The notes beneath the pieces were generated by a model that was not told the origin of the DNA, made no database searches, and worked only from the letters and a program-made list of their open reading frames with translations. From Bryopsis sp. KO-2023 (lineage: Eukaryota; Chlorophyta; Ulvophyceae; Bryopsidales; Bryopsidaceae): 64,000 nucleotides of DNA. The stretch covers positions 1,141,001 through 1,205,000 of the forward strand of contig BSYQ01000006.1 in NCBI GenBank assembly GCA_030272585.1, written 5' to 3'. The translations under genes were made by a program, and so were the position numbers. This document shows positions 26,369 to 33,784 of the stretch, one piece after another (positions within the stretch are counted from its first letter, which is position 1; each line of letters opens with the position of its first letter).

Positions 26369-26413
26369 TTGCGTGGACTAATTTTTGCGATTCGTTTAGG
26401 TCGCAAAAATTAG
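26369..26413. repeat. Perfect-stem hairpin
   Basis: A ~22-nt arm containing GGACTAATTTTTGCGA is followed by a 10-nt spacer and its reverse complement with one extra base. A looser relative (TTTTTGCGATT and ATCGCAAAAC arms) occurs at about 38775-38806, outside the other end of the transposon nest. Confidence 0.8.
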
Positions 26414-26603
26414 TCCAACGCAAAATTCAGACCTTCGCAGAAAAAAAGCAACGCACAAATAAGTGCCTTTTCGAAAACAGGTCAGCACCCGTTGTCGACA
26501 AGAAACACCCCCAAAAGCAAGGCTACAGACACCAATGTACACTGGTATATAAGAACACCGAAGCCCGTTCAATGAGTGCTTACACACTCGCGTAACGGCA
26601 CTT

Positions 26604-27058
26604 TTACCCAAATCGTACCCACAACATACCCAAGTACCCAAACAATACCCATCAGATACCCAAACCGTACCCAACATTGGGTACGTTTTGGGTAATTACC
26701 CACCTCACTACCCAAACTGTACCCAAACCATACCCAATCCATGCCCAATAGTGGGTAGAATTGGGTAAGTACCGCACACATACCACAGGCCTATGGTAAG
26801 CGAGATATGCTTGGTATGTCGTGGGTACGCTTTGGGTAGTACCCAATGTTTCCCAAAAGAATTATAGGGATGGGTACGTGTTGGGTAAAGATTGGGTACT
26901 TTTTGGCAGAACTACTTGTTGGGTACCCAAACTTTACCCAAATATACCCGGAGCATACCCACATGTGGTACGTATTTGGTACGTTGTGGGTAGTACCCAA
27001 TATTGACCCAAACTATGCAAAAGCATGGGTACGTTTTGGGTATTGTTTGGGTACTTTT
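26604..27058. repeat. Left subterminal TACCC/GGGTA array
   Basis: Some thirty copies of TACCC or its complement GGGTA, usually within TACCCAA/TTGGGTA, spaced 8-15 bp apart and mixed in orientation, so many adjacent pairs form short hairpins. It continues on the other side of the LINE at 36479-36596. Open frames on both strands here are a by-product of the repeat. Confidence 0.85.
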
Positions 27059-27072
27059 TGGCATAACTACCA
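27059..27072 (+). repeat. LINE target-site duplication, left copy
   Basis: The 14-mer TGGCATAACTACCA is repeated exactly at 36465-36478, flanking the LINE. Confidence 0.9.
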
Positions 27073-27792
27073 AAAACATAACTAGCCATCATCCTCTGTT
27101 AAATTTGGTATGTTGGAACTGTCGTGGTTTTGTATCTTATAAGGAGCCATATTTGTTGCAGTTGATTTCTAATAATCATTTTGTTGCGCTGTCTGATATT
27201 GGGAATTTAGCTTCTCTACCATGTTTTGGTAATACACGTTTTTTTGGGATTGAGCGCTCTATTTCGGATCGAGGTGGAGGTGTAGGAGTGTACATTAAGC
27301 GATCGAAAGGTTTGAAAGTTTCTATGGATTCCACTTATTCTTCTCACTGGTTAATAGTTTTGAAGTGTATTTTTTATTCTTTTCATTTTTCGGTTTTGGC
27401 CATTTATGTCCCTCCAAGCTCGTCACCTTTTTGGGACATTTCTCTGTGGGACAGATTTCAGGAGGTTTTGACTGCTGTGTCAAGCAGTGCTCCAGTTATT
27501 TTAGTAGGGGACTTTAATTCGAGGATTGGCAAGGGCAACAGGTTTTACGGTGATTCTCTGGACTCATCGGTTTTTGTTCCCAATAGGCAGAATCGGGATA
27601 CATGTATCAACCGGAACGGACGCCTATTGCTTCAATTGTGTGAGTCCTTCCAGTTGGTAGTTTTGAATGGGCGAGCTAGAGGTGATCAATCTGGAGGTTT
27701 TACTTTTGAAAATAATAGGGGGGATAAATCTACTATTGATTTTGTTATTGTTTCGCGTTCTATTTGGGGGTTATTGCCGACCCTGTTTATCC
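27073..27792 (+). pseudogene. LINE endonuclease domain, 5' part (interrupted)
   Basis: The open frame shows the AP-endonuclease landmarks LVCWNCRGF, VILVGDFNSRIG and KSTIDFVIVS. It is cut at 27792 by the LTR element, so the final SDHRPV motif lies beyond 33784. The position usually held by the catalytic glutamate reads ALSDIG, with aspartate instead. The frame runs in from the flanking repeat with no native start codon, consistent with 5' truncation. Confidence 0.85.
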
Positions 27793-28066
27793 TGTGGTGA
27801 AAAAATAGAGTCGGTAGTTAGATGAGAAGGGGAAATGGGACGAAATGAGACGCGTGGGTGTTTGCGGCTGAATGGCCGAGTTGTGATGACGGGAGGAACT
27901 TGTGGTTGTGGTGTGTTGAACGTTTGTGGTCGGAAAGTGAAAGGGGCGATACTTATAGGGGCTGTTCTTGTTGTAAGAGATGCCTTATTTGTTTTGAGTT
28001 TACGGAGCAACTTCGTCTGCGAACGTTTTGTTCTATTATCGTGTACAGTTCAAACTTTACACAACA
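27793..28066 (+). repeat. 5' LTR
   Basis: 274 bp from TGTGGTGAAAAAATAG to TTTACACAACA, with no difference seen by eye from the 3' LTR. The sequence ACTTATAGG near 27952 could be a TATA-like element. Confidence 0.95.
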
Positions 28067-30594
28067 TGGTTTCGGAGCGCAACCCCCTGGGGTTTTTACT
28101 CGTGCTATATGGACTTCTCTGGCTTACCATGACAAGTCCTTTTGCACCACACGTTTTGGTCGAAAGGTCGACCCTGTTACGTCGCAAGGAGCGGCGAAAA
28201 ATATGGAGCGCGTCCCTTGCTCCTCGTCCGGTAACACTTGTCGAGTTTTTGCGTTGGGTTTCGAGGGCGTTGCTGTTAACTCTTCTTCAGATAGGAGGGG
28301 TTGAACAGCATCCTGGACCTTCGTCTGGGGAGCGGCGCTACTCAGCCTGGACGCAAGAACTGGACCAATGGCTGTGGGCGGTGGTGACTGCGGCCAACAC
28401 ATCGTTTGGCTCGCGAATTAAAGCACTGCTCAAATATTTTGATCTGAATACCTCGGGCGGCCAAGTTATCGCCAGAATTACCGCAGAAATGGCGGAAAAG
28501 GACGCTACTGAGTTGGTGAACGAGTTTCACGGAGGAGTGATTCCCGCGGGAGGATTCACGACGACACACAGATGGGACTGTTTACGAAAACGTTTGGGGG
28601 AAACTCTGCCACATCCGACGACACTGGATGTCGAGAGGTTGCTCACGAATATGAAGAAGGGACCTCACGAATCTTTACGAGGTTTTGTCAAACGATTCGT
28701 TTTGAGAGCACAATCGTATCCTGCCTCTCAGTTGGATGTGCAACGTGCAGCACACATTTTGTACAGAAAGTTGCCCCTGTCCCTTCAACAAGGTTTGGCG
28801 GTCACTCCCTTGACTAATTGTTCTCTCGACAAGTTGGAAGAAACGGTCGTTACTTACGTCAATTGGAACACAGTGTCGACTTCTCCAGGAAAACTCCCAG
28901 CGCCTGATTATATGGATTTGGATCAGTTACAGTTGGGAGCGCATGGTTTGATGGAAGAGGAAGGATCAGGCATGGATCAGCGAACGGAGGGCTTAAAGTA
29001 CCAACGAGGGAAAACGCGACCGCCAGTTGTGGAAGGCGATAAAATCCATTTTGATCGCATCGACGGTCCTATGTCTTTGGTGGCGGCGTGGAAGGCGTTG
29101 GTAACGACAGGTCGATATTATCGACAGCTTTCTCAGGAACATCTACAGCGTTTGGGAAGTAAAGACATGCATCGTCATATGCAAGACATGGGAATTCAGC
29201 AATTACGTTTTCGCGATCACACTGAGGTACTTGGTGATTACTCTGACGAACGATCTGGCCAAGGATCTGATGATGCAGACCGGGTGGGGCGTGTGACCGA
29301 GTTAAACGACGATGAAGCTGATGCTTTGTTCCCTATGACGACTGTACCATGTTCCCAACCTCCACAGTCGTCGCTCGTGATCCAGGCAGAGAATCCTTCT
29401 ATCACGGAATATCATGATGCGCGAGAAGACTTCTCGCAAAACAATTGTTCGGTTGCAGTGTCTTGCGAGGACGAGGGTGAAGTGGTGGACAGTGGGCCTA
29501 CGTTAACGACTGCACGATTTTTGGGGCTGCAGCTTCGGGATGTGGATCTTGCTAAATTGACGATTCCGGATCGTGTGCTACAACAGTTGTCGCCTCCTTC
29601 CTCTCCTCCAAATCGACCTGTTGTTCGCACTGTCGAAGTTCCTACTGCATCCCCGTTTTTGTGGACTGCGCCCATCGCTGGTGGATCAGAAGCAAGGACA
29701 CATTCGCCTGCGAATTTGAATGATGGGGCGCCCTCGCGTCAGGTGGCTTTCGCTGATTTGGATATTGCATCGTCTTCTTCTCGCGATGTCTCCATGTTGG
29801 ACGCTCCAGTGGTGGAAACGATTTTGGGATCGTCGACGACGACCTCTGATGCAGGCGAACAGGTGGAATTACTCAGCTATCGACTTTCAGATTCTGTGCC
29901 TCCCTTGAAGTGCAACCATGTCCAAGGCAAACCGAAAAAATCACTCCATGTCCCTCTTTGGGCACATGACACACGGCTGTCCGCCTTAGTGGATACAGGC
30001 GCGACTCACAGCTTTGTGCAGCTGGCTCTCGTCAAATCATTGCATCAGCAGGGCAGCATGCGCCCCTGTGATCGGACTGTGATGTTTGGTAACGGCGAAT
30101 CCGCTCCTATTCTTGGGCAATTGGAGATGGAGGTTCGAGTCTCGCCTACGGCGAACGAAACATTTGCTCTGTCATTATATGTGCTTTCAGGAAAAGGGCC
30201 GTCATTAATTTTGGGCTTCCCATTCCTGGAACAACATGGTTTTTTGGTGGACTGTTCCCGTCGGTTGTTATCACGCGCCCATTCTCCTGTCGTCCACTGC
30301 GATAGGGTGTCCTCCACCTCTCCTCCTGTGCGCCTCCTCTCCACTCTCTCACCTCTATCGATTCCTGCCGGCTCCACCCTCGCTGTTCCTACAGACGCCT
30401 CCCTCACCAATGCTGACCTGTGCCATGTTCAAATCCACCCCCAGCTGGCCCAGAAGTACCACCTCCACGTGCTTTCCTCGGGCGTCGATCGAGCTGGAAC
30501 CTTCAAGGTGGTGCTCCACAACCTCTCCTCCTCCTCCTGCTCCCTCCCCACTGACCTGCCCTTCTGTCAGTTGTGGCTTCGGTCAAAAAACTGA
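28066..30594 (+). CDS. Gag-protease polyprotein (ORF1)
   Basis: 842 residues from the ATG at the LTR junction; the frame is also open back to 27835 inside the LTR. The N-terminus is hydrophobic, followed by a 2A-like GGVEQHPGP at residues 77-85. A retrotransposon Gag core follows (HESLRGFVKRFVLRAQSYP), then a long acidic and Ser-rich linker. The aspartic protease has catalytic DTGA at residue 643 and ILGFPFLEQHG downstream. I find no CCHC zinc knuckle. The frame stops at 30592-30594, directly after a slippery heptamer, so the enzymes in ORF2 are probably made by -1 frameshifting. The true initiation codon is uncertain because transcript start inside the LTR is unknown. Confidence 0.85.
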   Translation: MVSERNPLGFLLVLYGLLWLTMTSPFAPHVLVERSTLLRRKERRKIWSASLAPRPVTLVEFLRWVSRALLLTLLQIGGVEQHPGPSSGERRYSAWTQELDQWLWAVVTAANTSFGSRIKALLKYFDLNTSGGQVIARITAEMAEKDATELVNEFHGGVIPAGGFTTTHRWDCLRKRLGETLPHPTTLDVERLLTNMKKGPHESLRGFVKRFVLRAQSYPASQLDVQRAAHILYRKLPLSLQQGLAVTPLTNCSLDKLEETVVTYVNWNTVSTSPGKLPAPDYMDLDQLQLGAHGLMEEEGSGMDQRTEGLKYQRGKTRPPVVEGDKIHFDRIDGPMSLVAAWKALVTTGRYYRQLSQEHLQRLGSKDMHRHMQDMGIQQLRFRDHTEVLGDYSDERSGQGSDDADRVGRVTELNDDEADALFPMTTVPCSQPPQSSLVIQAENPSITEYHDAREDFSQNNCSVAVSCEDEGEVVDSGPTLTTARFLGLQLRDVDLAKLTIPDRVLQQLSPPSSPPNRPVVRTVEVPTASPFLWTAPIAGGSEARTHSPANLNDGAPSRQVAFADLDIASSSSRDVSMLDAPVVETILGSSTTTSDAGEQVELLSYRLSDSVPPLKCNHVQGKPKKSLHVPLWAHDTRLSALVDTGATHSFVQLALVKSLHQQGSMRPCDRTVMFGNGESAPILGQLEMEVRVSPTANETFALSLYVLSGKGPSLILGFPFLEQHGFLVDCSRRLLSRAHSPVVHCDRVSSTSPPVRLLSTLSPLSIPAGSTLAVPTDASLTNADLCHVQIHPQLAQKYHLHVLSSGVDRAGTFKVVLHNLSSSSCSLPTDLPFCQLWLRSKN
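28067..28080 (+). other. Primer-binding site
   Basis: TGGTTTCGGAGCGC begins directly after the LTR; TGG would pair with a tRNA 3' CCA end. It resembles the initiator-methionine type (TGGTATCAGAGC) of plant elements but is not identical. The putative gag ATG overlaps it by two bases. Confidence 0.6.
28294..28320 (+). other. 2A-like ribosome-skipping motif
   Basis: Encodes GGVEQHPGP after the hydrophobic run LLLTLLQI. This is the layout of 2A peptides (consensus DxExNPGP), with His in place of the usual Asn. If active, translation would separate between the last Gly and Pro, releasing an 84-residue leader from Gag. Confidence 0.5.
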
Positions 30595-30628
30595 ACCCTG
30601 TCCCGGTGGCCCCCCCGGCCCCCGGGAC
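30585..30628 (+). promoter_or_regulatory. -1 programmed ribosomal frameshift signal
   Basis: The heptamer A AAA AAC lies in the ORF1 frame at 30585-30591 and is followed at once by the ORF1 stop TGA. After an 8-nt spacer, GTCCCGG at 30600-30606 can pair perfectly with CCGGGAC at 30622-30628. Slipping back one base enters ORF2 exactly. Confidence 0.85.
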
Positions 30629-33488
30629 CCCCCCCCTCCCCCCTCCCCTTCCCCCTTCCCCTTCCCCCTCCCCCCCTCTCACCTACACTGAGACCCCTCC
30701 CTTTTCCCCCTTTTACCATCACCTCCGTCTCCACTTCCCCTTCGGGCGCAGTTGGGTCCTCCCTCCTCATTCCAGCCGTAGCCTCACCCTCCCCATCCGC
30801 CTTCCTCCTGGTTCCCTCTCCGACCTCGTCGACTCCCTCCCCCTCTGTGGCGTCCATTTTCGTGTCAAGTCCGATGGCCGCCGCATCTGGGGCACTCTGA
30901 CCAACACCACCTCCCGCCCCCTCCACCTCACTCCCCGGATGACCCTCTGCTCCGCTCGTTCCTCCCTGTCCTCCTTCGTCGTCCCCGACTCCCCCTCCTC
31001 GTTCCCGATTCCCTCTCGTCCCTCCACCTGTCCTTTCCGCCTCCCCCCGGAGTTGGCAGGGAAGATTTCCTCTCTCCCATCAGCCCCAGCACCTACCACC
31101 TGTCCTACTCGTGCCTCTCTCGTGCCTCCCCTTCCAGAGCCAGCTACAGAACCAAGAATTACCCCGGATCCTGACGTGGTGGAATTAATTCGAGAATTTC
31201 CAGAGGTGTTTTCGAATACCTTGGGTTGCTGCAAGTCTCACACAGTGGGACCATTGCCTTTCGAGTTTTTGCCCCCTCCTCAAGAGCATGTTAAGTCTTT
31301 ACTCAGTGGCCCAGCAGAGGAGGAAAAGCTCTGGTCCCAAATTCAGGAGTGGGAGAGCCAGGGCATCGTTCGAGAGGTACATGAGGAACCATTTCTGATT
31401 CCAATTTTTGGTATACCAAAAAAAGACAAAACCCTGACTCGGTGGGTTTCTGATTTTCGAAGACTGAATGCATGTATCGGGAAAAGGCCTTGTCAGCTGC
31501 CAACTGTTGAGCATTCGATTGCTGGAGTTAAACCATTTTCGATTGGCAGCTCCCTTGATTTGAAGGACGCTTATTTTCAAGTGAAAATGCATGCTGATGC
31601 ATCTCGATTTATGGGCTTGCAATGCAAAAATCGTTGGTATGTGTGGAATAGGCTTCCGCAAGGGTACTCTAATGCCAGTTTTGAGTTTACTCGGGCAATC
31701 AGGACCGCTATAGTTCGGGCTCAAAAAAGAATGAATTCTCAGATTTTATCTTATTTGGATGATGTTATTTTGCTGTCGGAAAATAAGGCACAACATAAAA
31801 GAGACCTGCGAATTTTGCTGGACGAATTACAGAGAGATGGCTGGACTGTAGGATACAAAAAGTGTGCCTTCTTTCGAACTGAGTTCGAATTTTTGGGGAT
31901 AAAATTATCTACGCAAGGAATGACGCCGGGTGCAAAGCTTTGGAATAAGCTGGAAACATTGAAGAAGCCAGTAACCAAAACTGAGTGGCGTTCGGTGAGA
32001 GGGTGGTTTAATCAGTTGGCACGTTTCGTTTATCAAGGGCAGAAAGCGCTGGAAAGTTTGCAGCAGGCGGAATTGTTGTCGAGTGAGGTGATTTGGAAAG
32101 AATTTTTGACCTTTTTACATGCACACACGGTGCGTTGCAGTTATGTTGACAAGGATTCTCAGTCCTTTGTTGTGTCTGTAGACGCTTCAAAGTATGGGTG
32201 GGGGTCAGTTTTATTAAATAAACAGAAAATAATAAAGTGTGCTAGTGGGACTTGGGATAAGTCATTTAGACACAAAATGTCTAATGAGTTGGAATTGGAA
32301 GCTTTGTTACGGGCGCTGGATGCGTTCAGGCCATGGATTTTTAGTCAGCAAGTGATTGTAATGACGGATAATTCCTCCGTGCAAAGCTTTATGAATCCAG
32401 CTAACACTAGTGATTTTATCAAGAGGCGGCTTGATAAAATATTGGCGGTCGCTCCTGATGTCAGATTTATTCCGGGGGCGGCCAACGTGGTTCCTGATTT
32501 GTTATCACGTTTTGAAGAAGGAAAAAAGGTACATGCCGCGACAGTTAAATCGACGGAAAAAGATTGGCGAGAGATACATCAGGGACATGTGGGTATCTAC
32601 CAGTCGTGGGCTCGCGAACAGAGGTTGAAAAAGGGTTTTTCATACGAAGAAATAAAACGAAGAGTGTCGGCGTGTGAGGTGTGTCAGCGTTTTCAAAAAA
32701 GAACACCATGCGCGGAGTTGGGTTATGTCCAGCATTCGACAGCTCCGAATGCGGTGGTTGCCTTAGATTTTGTGGGGCCAGTTCAGAAGTCTGCTGCAGG
32801 TAATAAATTTTTTATAGTTTTAGTTGATGCTCTTACGCGACAGACACTAGTTCGTGCCTGCAAACTCAATTCGGCAGCGGCAGCGGTGGCAGCGTTAAAA
32901 GAGTGGGAGGTCAAATTTGGGAAAATAAAAAATGCAATGACCGATAACGCCAGTTGTTTTTGGTCTTGGGCATATACTGGATATTGCATTGCACAAGGTA
33001 TCGAAAGGATTTATGTGCCACCATATTCACATAAATCCAACGGCCTTGTGGAACGTGCTAACCAGAATGTGATTAGTCGTATTCGTCGGTTGATGTTGGC
33101 GACGAAAACTCGGGACTGGGAAAGTGTATTAGAACAGGCGCAAAGGGCTTTAGATACTATGGTGAATAGAGTGACGCAGTTTACTCCGACAGAACTCAGG
33201 CAAGCAGGGCCATCTACGTGGAAAGTCGCAGTTCAACGTATGATGGCTCACAGACAAAAGGTGAATGCGAAATATCGCAAGGGCTTGCGAGAACGAGAAT
33301 GGAAGAACGGGCAGAGAGTTTACGTGTACGATTTCAAAAGGGAAACTCGTAAACAGCATAAATTCGATCCTTATTGGATCGGACCAGGACTTATTGTAGG
33401 AAGGGAATCTAGAACTATTTTGAAGGTGTCCATGCCACACCAAGTGATTAGAGTTCACTCTGATTTTGTTTTTCCTGTGAACGGTTAG
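30588..33488 (+). CDS. Pol polyprotein: reverse transcriptase, RNase H, integrase (ORF2)
   Basis: About 966 residues in the -1 frame relative to ORF1, with no credible own start (the frame opens at a GTG), so expression by frameshift is expected. A ~190-residue proline-rich lead is followed by reverse transcriptase: IFGIPKKDKTLTRWVSDFRRLN, SSLDLKDAYFQV, LPQGYSNASFEF and catalytic YLDD at 31752-31763. RNase H has VSVDASKYGWGSVL and MTDNSSV. Integrase has an H-H...CEVC zinc region, ALDFVGP, MTDNAS and NGLVERANQN for the D,D,E triad. No chromodomain follows. It ends at the polypurine tract. The frame is intact, so the element could be active. Confidence 0.92.
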   Translation, partial: KLNPVPVAPPAPGTPPLPPPLPPSPSPSPPLTYTETPPFSPFYHHLRLHFPFGRSWVLPPHSSRSLTLPIRLPPGSLSDLVDSLPLCGVHFRVKSDGRRIWGTLTNTTSRPLHLTPRMTLCSARSSLSSFVVPDSPSSFPIPSRPSTCPFRLPPELAGKISSLPSAPAPTTCPTRASLVPPLPEPATEPRITPDPDVVELIREFPEVFSNTLGCCKSHTVGPLPFEFLPPPQEHVKSLLSGPAEEEKLWSQIQEWESQGIVREVHEEPFLIPIFGIPKKDKTLTRWVSDFRRLNACIGKRPCQLPTVEHSIAGVKPFSIGSSLDLKDAYFQVKMHADASRFMGLQCKNRWYVWNRLPQGYSNASFEFTRAIRTAIVRAQKRMNSQILSYLDDVILLSENKAQHKRDLRILLDELQRDGWTVGYKKCAFFRTEFEFLGIKLSTQGMTPGAKLWNKLETLKKPVTKTEWRSVRGWFNQLARFVYQGQKALESLQQAELLSSEVIWKEFLTFLHAHTVRCSYVDKDSQSFVVSVDASKYGWGSVLLNKQKIIKCASGTWDKSFRHKMSNELELEALLRALDAFRPWIFSQQVIVMTDNSSVQSFMNPANTSDFIKRRLDKILAVAPDVRFIPGAANVVPDLLSRFEEGKKVHAATVKSTEKDWREIHQGHVGIYQSWAREQRLKKGFSYEEIKRRVSACEVCQRFQKRTPCAELGYVQHSTAPNAVVALDFVGPVQKSAAGNKFFIVLVDALTRQTLVRACKLNSAAAAVAALKEWEVKFGKIKNAMTDNASCFWSWAYTGYCIAQGIERIYVPPYSHKSNGLVERANQNVISRIRRLMLATKTRDWESVLEQAQRALDTMVNRVTQFTPTELRQAGPSTWKVAVQRMMAHRQKVNAKYRKGLREREWKNGQRVYVYDFKRETRKQHKFDPYWIGPGLIVGRESRTILKVSMPHQVIRVHSDFVFPVNG

Positions 33489-33510
33489 AGAAAGAAAGCG
33501 CAGGGAAGCG
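33487..33510 (+). other. Polypurine tract
   Basis: Purine-rich AGAGAAAGAAAGCGCAGGGA directly before the 3' LTR, the expected primer for plus-strand DNA synthesis. It overlaps the ORF2 stop. Confidence 0.7.
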
Positions 33511-33784
33511 TGTGGTGAAAAAATAGAGTCGGTAGTTAGATGAGAAGGGGAAATGGGACGAAATGAGACGCGTGGGTGTTTGCGGCTGAATGGCCGAGTT
33601 GTGATGACGGGAGGAACTTGTGGTTGTGGTGTGTTGAACGTTTGTGGTCGGAAAGTGAAAGGGGCGATACTTATAGGGGCTGTTCTTGTTGTAAGAGATG
33701 CCTTATTTGTTTTGAGTTTACGGAGCAACTTCGTCTGCGAACGTTTTGTTCTATTATCGTGTACAGTTCAAACTTTACACAACA
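33511..33784 (+). repeat. 3' LTR
   Basis: 274 bp, with no difference seen by eye from 27793-28066. Followed by ATCC, the second copy of the target duplication. Confidence 0.95.

Larger units (their letters stand above)
27793..33784 (+). mobile_element. Ty3/gypsy-order LTR retrotransposon, full length, 5,992 bp
   Basis: Two 274-bp LTRs beginning TG and ending CA show no difference by eye. The element is flanked by the 4-bp duplication ATCC. A primer-binding site, a polypurine tract and two long frames (gag-protease, then RT-RNase H-integrase) are present. The domain order places it in the Ty3/gypsy group. It lies inside the LINE endonuclease frame and on the same strand. Confidence 0.95.

Noticed and set aside
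26569-27085. Overlapping tyrosine/tryptophan/valine-rich frames on both strands
   Set aside because: They are translations of the quasi-palindromic TACCC/GGGTA array; open frames on both strands follow from the repeat.
27835-28066. ORF1 starting inside the 5' LTR at 27835
   Set aside because: The same frame exists in the 3' LTR and the ATG probably lies upstream of or near the transcript start; the ATG at the LTR junction or a later one is more plausible.
30573-30584. Independent start for pol at the GTG opening its frame
   Set aside because: GTG is not a credible eukaryotic start here, and the slippery heptamer explains entry into the frame.
30567-31234. Long minus-strand frames opposite pol
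   Set aside because: Antisense shadows of the proline-rich (CCC/TCC) coding region of ORF2.
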